The notes under the pieces: model-generated
Database searches by the model: none
The model's input: only the letters and a program-made list of their open reading frames with translations
What the model was told of the DNA's origin: nothing
In this document: positions 24,415 through 32,054 of the stretch, piece after piece
Numbering within the stretch: the first letter of the stretch is position 1
How the letters are laid out: every line of letters starts with the position of its first letter
From: an uncultured Bacilli bacterium
GTDB taxonomy: Bacteria > Bacillota_I > Bacilli_A > RF39 > UBA660
Reading direction: 5' to 3'
DNA: 32,054 nucleotides
NCBI GenBank assembly: GCA_944359075.1
Contig: CALVSR010000010.1
Span: 1 to 32,054 of the forward strand
Translations under genes and position numbers: made by a program

Positions 24415-27079
24415 TACAGAAATTAGAAATATGTGGTATCAATTTTTTGAAAGTCACGGTCATAAAAGAATGGAAAGTGCACCATTGATCCCAATTGATG
24501 ATGATTCTCTACTTTGGATTAATGCTGGTGTTACGCCATTAAAAAAATATTTTGATGGTAGTAAAGTTCCTGAATCTAGAAGAATTGTTAGTGTTCAAAA
24601 ATGTATTCGTACTAACGACATTGAGAATGTAGGAGTAACCACTAGACATCAGACTTTCTTTGAGATGATGGGTAATTTTTCAATTGGTGATTATTTTAAA
24701 AAAGAAGCCATAGAATTTGCTTTTGAGCTATTGACAAGCTCTGAGTGGTTTCAAATTCCTAAAGAGAGACTTTATGTGACTATCTATGTAGATGATGATG
24801 AAGCTTATGAGCAGTGGGTAAAAGTTGGAATGCTTCCAGACCATATTGTTAGATTGGAAGGAAATTTTTGGGAAATTGGAGAAGGACCATGTGGCCCAGA
24901 TTCAGAAATTTTCTATGATCGTGGTGAAAAATATGATCCAGATCATAATGCTTTAGAACATTTTCAAAAAGATGAAGACCAAGATCGTTATGTTGAAATT
25001 TGGAATAATGTTTTTAGTCAATTCAACTCAAAAGAAGGAATAGATCGAAAAGATTATAAGGAATTACCAAGTAAAAATATCGATACTGGTGCCGGATTAG
25101 AAAGATGGGCTTGCATTTTTCAAAACGTAGATTCTAATTTTGATACTGACTTATTTGTGCCAATTATTCGCAAAATAGAAGATTTAAGTGGTGTTTTATA
25201 TAATGGCGATGCTAGTTTTAAAATTATTGCCGATCATATTCGTGCTATTACAGTAGCACTTTCTGATGGAGCAGTTTTTGAAAATGTAGGCAGAGGATAT
25301 GTACTAAGAAGACTATTAAGAAGAAGTGTTCGAATGGGTAAAAAACTTGGTCTAAATGAGCCATTTATGTATAAGCTAGTAGAAGAGGTTTGTAGTATCA
25401 TGGGTGAAAGTTATCCAGAATTAATAGAAAACAAAGGATTTGTACAAACATTAGTATATGAGGAAGAACAACTATTCCATAAAACGTTATCTAGTGGAGA
25501 AAGAAGACTTTTAGAACTCATGGAAAATACCAAAGAAAAAAACATTCCAGCTTATGAAGTGTTCAAATTATATGATACATATGGATTTCCTTATGAGCTT
25601 ACTTTAGAATATTTAGAAGAAAAAGGCTTTACGACTTCCAAAGAAGAATTTGATCACTATATGGAAGAACAAAAAATATTAGCAAAGCAAAATCGCAAAC
25701 AAGAAGCCAACATGAATAGTCAAAATGAAGCTCTATTAAATTTTAAAGAACCATCAGAATTTATCTATAACTCTTATACCGAAAAAGGCAAGGTAATTGG
25801 TTTATTTGATGGCGAAAAGTTTGTAGATTCTATTTCGAAAGAAGGATATGTTATTTTAGATAAAACTTGTTTTTATGCTGAATCTGGTGGACAAGTAAGT
25901 GATACGGGGATGATTACTTCTAGTAGCTTTAAGGCTCGTGTTCTAGATGTACAAAAAACTCCGAATGGGCAGAATCTTCATAAAATTAAAGTATTAGATG
26001 GTACTGTTAAATTAAAGGATTCTGTGAAAACTACTATTGATGAGGCAAGACGTAGAAAGATTCAAGTAAATCATTCCTGTGTTCACTTACTTCAATACGC
26101 TCTACGTACGATTATCTCTGATAAAATTCATCAGGCTGGTAGTTATGTCGATGATTCTTCTTTGCGCTTTGATTTTACCTATACCGGTAAGTTATTAGAT
26201 GACAAAATCATAGAAGTAGAAAATTTTATAAATGACTATGCTAAGAAAAACATTGCTTCTCAAACGGAAATTTTGGATATTGAAAAAGCGAAAGAAACAG
26301 GGGCTATTGCTTTATTTAGTGAGAAGTATGGAAGTAGTGTTCGTGTAGTAACAATTGGTGATTCTAAAGAATTATGTGGTGGTACCCATATTCAAAATAC
26401 TAGTGAAATTAAGAACTTTGCTATCTTTTCTGTAGAATCTAAAGGAAGTAATGTCTACCGTATTGAGGCTTGCACCAACGATAGTATAGAAGATATTTTA
26501 TTAGAAACCATAAAGCCTTATAATGATGAAAAAATTAAATTATTAATGAAGGCACGCAATATTATTTCTCAAGCAAAACAAGAAGGAATTCCTTTAGAAT
26601 TTGACTGTTATATTACCAATGATGAGCCAAAAAGATATCAAGATATTATTTTTGAAAGAAACGAGTTAGAACATACACAATCAGAAGTAAAAGCTTTGGA
26701 AAAGAAATACAAAGAAGAAAAAGAAAAACGTGCTTTAAATAATTTAGATCTTTATGAAAAACAAATAGCAGAAAAAAATGGCCATAAGTATTTAATTATG
26801 ACAGTAGAAAATCAAGATACCAATATTATTAAAGGAATTGTCGATGCTTTATTAAATAAAATGGGAACTGGATTTATCTTGATTGCAAATATTCATGGTG
26901 AACAAGTAAGTTTGGTAGCAAGAAATAATTTAGAACATCTATCTAGTGGAGATATCATGAAAACAATTGCCAGTAAATTACAAGGTAATGGTGGTGGAAG
27001 TAAAACATTTGCACAAGGAGCAGGAAAAGATACCACCAAGCTATCAGAAGTATTAGAAGAAGTAAAGGAACAAATATAG
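24398..27079 (+). CDS. alaS: Alanyl-tRNA synthetase
   Basis: A class II synthetase of 893 residues that charges tRNA-Ala. The N-terminus STEIRNMWYQFFESHGH and the FEMMGNFSIGDYF block belong to the catalytic domain, with motif 3 around GAGLERWA. The editing domain keeps its metal ligands: H559 and H563 (HSCVH), C660 and H664 (CGGTH). The C-Ala domain ends with GNGGGSKTFAQGAG. GAGGT 9 nt upstream selects the ATG at 24398, inside the end of the kinase gene. Expression is under the alanine T-box. holA starts 1 nt after the stop. Confidence 0.97.
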   Translation: MKYMTSTEIRNMWYQFFESHGHKRMESAPLIPIDDDSLLWINAGVTPLKKYFDGSKVPESRRIVSVQKCIRTNDIENVGVTTRHQTFFEMMGNFSIGDYFKKEAIEFAFELLTSSEWFQIPKERLYVTIYVDDDEAYEQWVKVGMLPDHIVRLEGNFWEIGEGPCGPDSEIFYDRGEKYDPDHNALEHFQKDEDQDRYVEIWNNVFSQFNSKEGIDRKDYKELPSKNIDTGAGLERWACIFQNVDSNFDTDLFVPIIRKIEDLSGVLYNGDASFKIIADHIRAITVALSDGAVFENVGRGYVLRRLLRRSVRMGKKLGLNEPFMYKLVEEVCSIMGESYPELIENKGFVQTLVYEEEQLFHKTLSSGERRLLELMENTKEKNIPAYEVFKLYDTYGFPYELTLEYLEEKGFTTSKEEFDHYMEEQKILAKQNRKQEANMNSQNEALLNFKEPSEFIYNSYTEKGKVIGLFDGEKFVDSISKEGYVILDKTCFYAESGGQVSDTGMITSSSFKARVLDVQKTPNGQNLHKIKVLDGTVKLKDSVKTTIDEARRRKIQVNHSCVHLLQYALRTIISDKIHQAGSYVDDSSLRFDFTYTGKLLDDKIIEVENFINDYAKKNIASQTEILDIEKAKETGAIALFSEKYGSSVRVVTIGDSKELCGGTHIQNTSEIKNFAIFSVESKGSNVYRIEACTNDSIEDILLETIKPYNDEKIKLLMKARNIISQAKQEGIPLEFDCYITNDEPKRYQDIIFERNELEHTQSEVKALEKKYKEEKEKRALNNLDLYEKQIAEKNGHKYLIMTVENQDTNIIKGIVDALLNKMGTGFILIANIHGEQVSLVARNNLEHLSSGDIMKTIASKLQGNGGGSKTFAQGAGKDTTKLSEVLEEVKEQI

Positions 27080-27080
27080 T

Positions 27081-28013
27081 ATGGATAATATATTCCTAAT
27101 CGTTACCAATGATAAAATTACACTAGATCAAAAACTAGCAGAAATTTTAGCAAAAAATAAAGATTCTGAAGTAGTGCATTATGATTTATTAGAAGTACCT
27201 ATTGAAAGATTGATAGAAGATTTAGATACATATAACTTTTTAACCAATAAAAAAATAATCATTGGTCATAATGCCTCTTTTCTTTCTAGTGATAAAACCA
27301 AAACGAATGTAGAACACAATATAGAAAAATTAGAAAAATACATGAATAATCCAAACTGTGAGAACATTTTAATTTTAGTTTGTGACAGTATAGATAAAAG
27401 AAAAAAAATCACTTCCCTTGTAGTCAAAAAAGCAACAGTGATTGAAGAATTAAGCAATATTCATAATGTAATTTTAAGAAAATTAGATGATTATCAAATG
27501 AATTCTAAAACGGAAAAATTATTATTAGAATATTGTGGTAATGATTTTGAAAGAATTCTACATGAAATCGATAAATTAAAGTTATATAAACTAGAAGAAA
27601 AAGAAATCACTAGTAGCGATGTAGAAGAGATTGTAATGAAAAGTATGGATGATAACATCTTTCATTTGGTAGATAGTATTTTAACAGGCAATAAAAAATA
27701 TGCTTTTGAGTTATATCAGGACTTTTTATTACATGGGGAACAGATAGTGAATATCATTCGTATTTTAGCAAACAAAATCCGTTTAATTTATCAAGTAAAA
27801 GTGTTATTAAATGATGGAAATAGTGATCAATCTATCAGTAAATTGTTAAAAGTACATGAATACCCAGTAAAATTAGCACGTGAAGCATCCTATAAATATA
27901 GAGAAGACCAATTATTAGAAAAATTAGAACGACTAGCAAACTTAGATTTAGAAATTAAATCAGGGGAAACAACTGGACAAATAGAATTCGAAACATTATT
28001 AGCTACTATATAG
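27081..28013 (+). CDS. holA: DNA polymerase III subunit delta
   Basis: A 310-residue clamp-loader delta subunit, which opens the beta clamp. The N-terminal FLIVTNDKITLDQKLAEI, the HYDLLEVPIERLIEDL and LVCDSIDKRKKITS segments, and the C-terminal QIVNIIRILANKIRLIYQVK with HEYPVKLAREASYKYREDQL are family-typical. The start lies 1 nt after the alaS stop, with AAGGAA about 12 nt upstream, so translation is probably coupled. It thus sits in an operon controlled by an alanine T-box. Confidence 0.9.
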   Translation: MDNIFLIVTNDKITLDQKLAEILAKNKDSEVVHYDLLEVPIERLIEDLDTYNFLTNKKIIIGHNASFLSSDKTKTNVEHNIEKLEKYMNNPNCENILILVCDSIDKRKKITSLVVKKATVIEELSNIHNVILRKLDDYQMNSKTEKLLLEYCGNDFERILHEIDKLKLYKLEEKEITSSDVEEIVMKSMDDNIFHLVDSILTGNKKYAFELYQDFLLHGEQIVNIIRILANKIRLIYQVKVLLNDGNSDQSISKLLKVHEYPVKLAREASYKYREDQLLEKLERLANLDLEIKSGETTGQIEFETLLATI

Positions 28014-28055
28014 ATGTTTAGATAAGATTCTAAAGTAAAATCCAGCAGCTAACTA

Positions 28056-28084
28056 TTTACAAAAAAAAGAAAACATTATATAAT
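28056..28084 (+). promoter_or_regulatory. Promoter of pheST
   Basis: TTTACA (28056-28061), a 17-bp spacer and TATAAT (28079-28084). The predicted start (about 28091) is just before stem I of the T-box. Confidence 0.8.
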
Positions 28085-28095
28085 TTAACCATATT

Positions 28096-28304
28096 GAAAA
28101 ACTGTGACTAAGAAATAGTAATAAGAAATTTTATTGCAAGAGAGCTTGTGGTTGGTGTAAACAAGTAATAAAATCTTATGAATTCACCTTAAGAGTTTCT
28201 GTTTAGACGAATGCTTCCCGTTAAGAAGTAAGAGATATAGAGAAATCTATAATTAAGGTGGTACCGCGACTATTTCGCCCTTATGGCAAGTAGTCGCTTT
28301 TTTC
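28096..28304 (+). promoter_or_regulatory. Phenylalanine-type T-box leader with terminator
   Basis: The T-box core AAGGTGGTACCGCG is at 28255-28268. Helix A1 is TAAGG/CCTTA (28254-28258 with 28279-28283), the bulge TGGTACC, and helix A2 GCG/CGC. The specifier is TTC at 28183-28185 (Phe), matching pheS. The stem I base pairs AAACT (28099-28103) with AGTTT. The competing terminator pairs GCGACTA (28266-28272) with TAGTCGC (28291-28297), with further inner pairs and seven T after it, and takes away helix A2. This is an ordinary transcriptional T-box and fills the 315 nt between holA and pheS. Confidence 0.92.
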
Positions 28305-28328
28305 TTGGTCCGAATAAGGAGGATATAT

Positions 28329-29381
28329 ATGAAAGATAAAGTGAATCAAATTCAAGAAGAATTAGCTAATGATATCCAAAAAGTTACTTCTTCTAAAGAA
28401 TTAGCTGATTTAAAAGTAAAATATTTGGGAAAAAAGGGATTAGTTACAGAACTAACTAGTAATATGAAAGATTTATCGATCGAAGAGAAGAAAGAACTTG
28501 GAAAATTATCGAATGAAATTAAAAATGAGGTAACTGAAGCTCTTCGTAAATTAGAAGAGAGTATCCAAAATAAAGAACTTCAAAAAAAATTAGAGCAAGA
28601 GACGATTGATATTAGTTTACCTAGTGAAAAAATCAAAAGAGGATCTCGTCATCCATTTAATAGAATTATTGAAGATGTAGAAGATTTCTTTGTATCTATG
28701 GGTTATGATGTAGTGGATGGTCCAGAGCTGGAAACCGATGAAAATTGTTTTCAACGCTTAAATGTACCATTAGGTCATCCAGCCAGAGATGCTCAAGATA
28801 CTTTCTATATTGATACAGAATACTTACTCAGAACGCAAACTTCTAGCGCTCAAGCTAGAACTATGCAAGAAAATATCGAAAAAACACCAATTCGTATGAT
28901 TTGTCCAGGCAAAGTGTATCGAAGAGATGATGATGCAACACATTCTCATCAATTTGGGCAAGTAGAGGGCTTGGTAATTGACAAAAACATCAGTTTGGCT
29001 GATTTAAAAGGAACTTTAGAGTTATTTGCAAAAAAGATGTTAGGTGAAAATACCAAAGTTAGATTTAGACCTAGTTTTTTCCCATTTACAGAACCGAGTG
29101 TAGAAGTGGATGTTAGTTGTTTTAAATGTGGTGGTAAAGGCTGTTCATTATGTAAGCAAACAGGATGGATTGAACTTCTTGGGGCTGGTATGGTTCACCC
29201 TAATGTTCTTAGAATGGGTGGATATGATCCTAAAATCTGGACTGGATTTGCCTTTGGAACAGGATTAGATCGTCTTACCATGTTTCGATATGCCATACCA
29301 GATATCCGTTTTCTATATACCAATGACATTCGTTTCTTAGAACAATTTGATAGAAAGGATGAAGAAAATGAAATTAAGTAG
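28329..29381 (+). CDS. pheS: Phenylalanyl-tRNA synthetase alpha subunit
   Basis: 350 residues from the ATG at 28329, which has AAGGAGG at 28316-28322, 6 nt upstream. The frame also runs back to a TTG at 28305 within the T-box terminator tail, which is rejected. It is the catalytic class II subunit. The N-terminal coiled coil (to about residue 90) binds tRNA. Motif 2 region MICPGKVYRRDDDATHSHQFGQVEG and motif 3 region GTGLDRLTMFRY are intact, as is the CFKCGGKGCSLCKQTGW segment. It overlaps pheT by 14 nt; both are under the phenylalanine T-box. Confidence 0.97.
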   Translation: MKDKVNQIQEELANDIQKVTSSKELADLKVKYLGKKGLVTELTSNMKDLSIEEKKELGKLSNEIKNEVTEALRKLEESIQNKELQKKLEQETIDISLPSEKIKRGSRHPFNRIIEDVEDFFVSMGYDVVDGPELETDENCFQRLNVPLGHPARDAQDTFYIDTEYLLRTQTSSAQARTMQENIEKTPIRMICPGKVYRRDDDATHSHQFGQVEGLVIDKNISLADLKGTLELFAKKMLGENTKVRFRPSFFPFTEPSVEVDVSCFKCGGKGCSLCKQTGWIELLGAGMVHPNVLRMGGYDPKIWTGFAFGTGLDRLTMFRYAIPDIRFLYTNDIRFLEQFDRKDEENEIK

Positions 29382-31731
29382 AAAATTTGTAAGTGATTAT
29401 GTTGATATGGATGTAGATATCAAAAAATTAGCGGAAGACATGACCAGTATTGGGAATGAATATGATAGCTGTGGTAAGTTGATTCCCACTACGAAACTCA
29501 TAATTGGTGAAGTAATAGAATGCATCGATCATCCTAATAGTGACCATCTTCATATCTGTAAAGTAAATATCGGAAACGAAGTACTTCAAATTATTTGTGG
29601 AGCCCCTAATGTTCGTACTGGTTTAAAAGTAATTGTGGCTCAAGACGGAACTGTTTTGCCTGGAGGAACGATTAAAAAAGGAATGATCCGTGGGGAAGAA
29701 TCTAATGGTATGTTATGTGCAATGTCAGAGCTTGGTTTAGAACATAAATTTTTAACCGAAAAAGATATCAATGGGATTCACGAATTACCAGAAGATGCTC
29801 CAGTAGGGGAAGATGCCATTCAGTACTTAAATTTAGATGACGAGGTAATTGATTTTGAACTTACGTCCAATCGTGGTGATTTATTAAGTATTTTGGGAAT
29901 GGCTTATGAAATTGGTGCCCTATACAATAAGAAAGTGAAAGATATCGATCTTAGCTTTACAGAAAATCAAGAAGATATTCATGATTCTTTTGAAATAGAT
30001 ATTCAAACCGAAAATTGTCCTCTTTTTCTAGCTAAGAAAGTAAAAAATGTAAAAATTAAAGAAAGTCCTGATTTTATTAAAAATCGTTTGATTGCATCAG
30101 GCATTCGCCCGATTAATAATGTCGTAGATATTAGTAATTATGTTATGTTAGAAACTGGGCAACCCCTTCATTATTATGATAGTAATCGTTTAGGGAACCT
30201 ACTAGTAGTTCGTATGGCTTATGAAGATGAAAAACTAGTTACTTTAGACTCTTGTGAGAGAACCTTATCTAGTAGCGATATTGTGATTGCCAATGATCAT
30301 GAAGCAGTAGGATTAGCAGGGGTAATGGGAGGTCTTACAACCGAAATAGAAGAAGATACCAAAGATATCATTATAGAATCGGCTATCTTTCATCCAACTT
30401 TAATTCGTAAGACTTCCAAGAAAATTTTAAGAAGTGAAGCTAGTAATCGTTTTGAAAAGGGTTTAGATCCTAAAAGAACTTATATGGCAATTTTAAGAAG
30501 TTGTCATTTACTAGAGAAGTATGCCGATGCTGAAATCGTTGGTGGAATGGTGGAACATAATGACTTAGATATGGACGATGAAGTAGTACCAATTACGGTT
30601 GAAAAAATCAATCAAGTATTGGGAATTACCCTTGACCAAGAAACAATATTAGATATTTTTACTCGTTTAGGGTTTACTTATCAAGTAGACAAGGATCAAA
30701 TTTTAGTAACCGTTCCTACTAGAAGAACCGATATTTCGATTACGGAAGATTTAATCGAAGAAGTAGGTAGAATTTATGGGATAGATAATATTCCGGGAAA
30801 ACAAATGATTCTTCCTTTAAAGCCTGGTTATGTAAACAAAGATAAGCGCATGATTCGTAACAAGTTAGCTTCTTTAGGTTTAAATGAAACTTTAAGCTAT
30901 GCTTTAATCTCTGAAAAAGAAGTAAAAAAATATACACTAGATGAGTTTGAAATCGTCAAAGTACTAGATCCAATGAGTGAAGATCGCAATACTCTTCGTT
31001 ACAGTTTGATTCCATCTTTAATGAATATATACGAATATAATAAGGCGAGAGGAAACAAGGATATTTGTATCTATGAGATTGGAAAAGGATTTAGCAAATT
31101 AGAAGGAGAATATCGGGAAGAAAATAAACTAGCTATTTTAATGACAGGTAATTATTCGTTAGGACTACACCCTAAAAAAGTATCTTTTTATACTATAAAA
31201 GGGGTTTTAGAGGAACTGTTAGATTATTTGGGTTATCAAAATCGTTATAGTTTAAAAGCAGAAGATATTCCTTTAGAGCTTCATCCTGGACAAAGTGCTT
31301 CCATTATTTTAAATAATGTAAAAATTGGTATGATTGGAAAAGTTCACCCTAGTGTTACCAAAGAAGATATTTATGTATTAGAAATTAATTTAGAAAAGTT
31401 ATTTACATTCCGTGTAAAATCAATGCAATATAAAGAAATTTCCAAATTCCCAGGGATTTATAAAGATGTTGCTTTCGTAATAGAAAAGAAAATTCCAGCT
31501 AGTGAGATTATGGCTGTAATTAAAAAAGAAGGTGGAAAACTTCTAAAAAATATTTCTATCTTTGATGTATATGAGGGAGATAGAATTGGTGAAGATGAGA
31601 AATCAATTGCCTTCTCATTGATGTTTGAAGATGCTAGTAGAACTTTAAATGAAGAAGAAGTAATGGCAATCTTTAATAGAATTATAAAAGCAGTAGAAAC
31701 AAAATTAAAAGCTAGAGTAAGAGATCACTAA
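29368..31731 (+). CDS. pheT: Phenylalanyl-tRNA synthetase beta subunit
   Basis: 787 residues from the ATG at 29368. AAAGGA at 29354-29359 is 8 nt upstream of it; the frame back to a TTG at 29347 lacks a site. The order is the N-terminal segment, the EMAP/tRNA-binding domain (about 40-150, TKLIIGEVIECIDHPNSDHL), the B3/B4 editing domain, B5 (DNA-binding-like), a catalytic-like core, and a C-terminal FDX-ACB anticodon-binding domain starting near KFPGIYKDVAFVIEK. Full length. It forms the alpha2-beta2 enzyme with PheS. Its stop codon lies in the loop of the terminator. Confidence 0.96.
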   Translation: MKLSRKFVSDYVDMDVDIKKLAEDMTSIGNEYDSCGKLIPTTKLIIGEVIECIDHPNSDHLHICKVNIGNEVLQIICGAPNVRTGLKVIVAQDGTVLPGGTIKKGMIRGEESNGMLCAMSELGLEHKFLTEKDINGIHELPEDAPVGEDAIQYLNLDDEVIDFELTSNRGDLLSILGMAYEIGALYNKKVKDIDLSFTENQEDIHDSFEIDIQTENCPLFLAKKVKNVKIKESPDFIKNRLIASGIRPINNVVDISNYVMLETGQPLHYYDSNRLGNLLVVRMAYEDEKLVTLDSCERTLSSSDIVIANDHEAVGLAGVMGGLTTEIEEDTKDIIIESAIFHPTLIRKTSKKILRSEASNRFEKGLDPKRTYMAILRSCHLLEKYADAEIVGGMVEHNDLDMDDEVVPITVEKINQVLGITLDQETILDIFTRLGFTYQVDKDQILVTVPTRRTDISITEDLIEEVGRIYGIDNIPGKQMILPLKPGYVNKDKRMIRNKLASLGLNETLSYALISEKEVKKYTLDEFEIVKVLDPMSEDRNTLRYSLIPSLMNIYEYNKARGNKDICIYEIGKGFSKLEGEYREENKLAILMTGNYSLGLHPKKVSFYTIKGVLEELLDYLGYQNRYSLKAEDIPLELHPGQSASIILNNVKIGMIGKVHPSVTKEDIYVLEINLEKLFTFRVKSMQYKEISKFPGIYKDVAFVIEKKIPASEIMAVIKKEGGKLLKNISIFDVYEGDRIGEDEKSIAFSLMFEDASRTLNEEEVMAIFNRIIKAVETKLKARVRDH

Positions 31732-31749
31732 TCTCTTGCTTTTCTTTTT
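31716..31749 (+). terminator. Terminator of pheST
   Basis: A 10-bp stem with one G-T wobble (31716-31725 with 31731-31740), loop CACTA and a T-rich tail. Confidence 0.85.
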
Positions 31750-31762
31750 GAATGAACCCACT

Positions 31763-31801
31763 TTATAGTGCCTTGACTGTTAGATATGTTTGCACTATAA
31801 T
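31763..31801 (+). promoter_or_regulatory. Promoter of the right-edge gene, overlapped by an inverted repeat
   Basis: TTGACT (31773-31778), a 17-bp spacer and TATAAT (31796-31801). A perfect 9-bp inverted repeat TTATAGTGC (31763-31771) / GCACTATAA (31792-31800) brackets the -35 box and covers the -10 box. Confidence 0.75.
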
Positions 31802-31854
31802 TTTTAGTGTAGAATAATAGTAAAAAGAGAAAGACTAAGTAGTGGGAGGTCCCT

Positions 31855-32054
31855 ATGGCAAAGAAAAAGGATAAGAAACAAGTTCTATTAACAGTACTGG
31901 CCTTAATCAGTTTAGTGGCAATCACAGTAGGTGCAACGTATGCATTTTTCAATTATGTAAAAGAGGGAAGTACCGAGAATAGTATGACAACAGGTACGAT
32001 TACATTTCTTTATACCGAAGTATCAGGAGTTGGAAGAGGAATATCGATTAGTAA
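31855..32054 (+). CDS. Secreted protein with ATYAFF-type signal peptide, cut by the window edge
   Basis: 66 codons are visible and the frame is open at the end of the window. A basic start (MAKKKDKKQ) leads to a hydrophobic helix (about residues 10-27, VLLTVLALISLVAITVGA) and then TYAFFNY, the pattern of SipW-dependent-type signal peptides of TasA/camelysin-like surface proteins. The mature start NSMTTGTITFLYTE fits the beta-rich domains of that group. GGGAGG is 5 nt before the ATG. It may be an N-terminus of the same broad class as the left-edge glycine-rich protein, but the rest lies outside the window. Confidence 0.75.
   Translation, partial: MAKKKDKKQVLLTVLALISLVAITVGATYAFFNYVKEGSTENSMTTGTITFLYTEVSGVGRGISIS

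Noticed and set aside
1..32054. tRNA, rRNA, insertion sequences, prophage genes
   Set aside because: I looked for tRNA T-arm motifs, transposase or integrase motifs and terminal repeats and saw none.

Overview
This 32 kb window is chromosomal DNA from a low-GC Gram-positive (Firmicutes/Bacilli-like) bacterium. The evidence is AT-rich codon use, strong AGGAGG-type ribosome binding sites, sigma-A-type promoters (TTGACA/TATAAT, often 17 bp apart), hairpin-plus-T-run terminators, two T-box leaders, and a Rel/ComN-like/Dtd/RNase HIII/RecD2/PheST gene set. TGA is used as a stop (dtd, mtaB, the LRR gene), so this is not a Mycoplasma-type code. My inference is an uncultured gut-type Bacilli lineage (RF39-like); this rests on the style of the edge surface proteins and is not proven here.

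Layout. 1-1332: C-terminal part of a secreted Ig-like/glycine-rich surface protein, then a terminator. 1422-5470: operon comN-like, rel, dtd, AI-2E-type permease. 5473-7555: two zinc-ribbon membrane proteins. 7555-8274: guanylate kinase, convergent with rnhC (8287-9198, minus). 9261-12617: an accessory-looking module made of a leucine-rich-repeat protein with 11 almost identical 63-bp repeats, translationally coupled to an uncharacterised protein whose frame is broken at an A8 run. 12624-13745: cvpA and trxA. 13754-16175: ftsA and ftsZ. 16291-16902: a small CxH/CxxC protein. 16968-19885: mtaB with three small genes. 19900-22370: recD2 and a 55-codon membrane protein. 22450-23595: a second AI-2E-type permease. 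23608-28013: alanine T-box, P-loop kinase, alaS, holA. 28056-31749: phenylalanine T-box, pheS, pheT. 31773-32054: start of another secreted protein with an ATYAFF-type signal peptide.

Most of the window is housekeeping: stringent response, translation quality control, aminoacyl-tRNA supply under T-box control, division, replication and repair. The unusual parts are the LRR plus frameshifted gene module, the alanine T-box architecture, promoters embedded in hairpins (before recD2 and before the right-edge gene), and a FtsA with a degenerate phosphate motif. Several reading frames extend upstream through TTG codons that lie in promoters or leaders; corrected starts are given.
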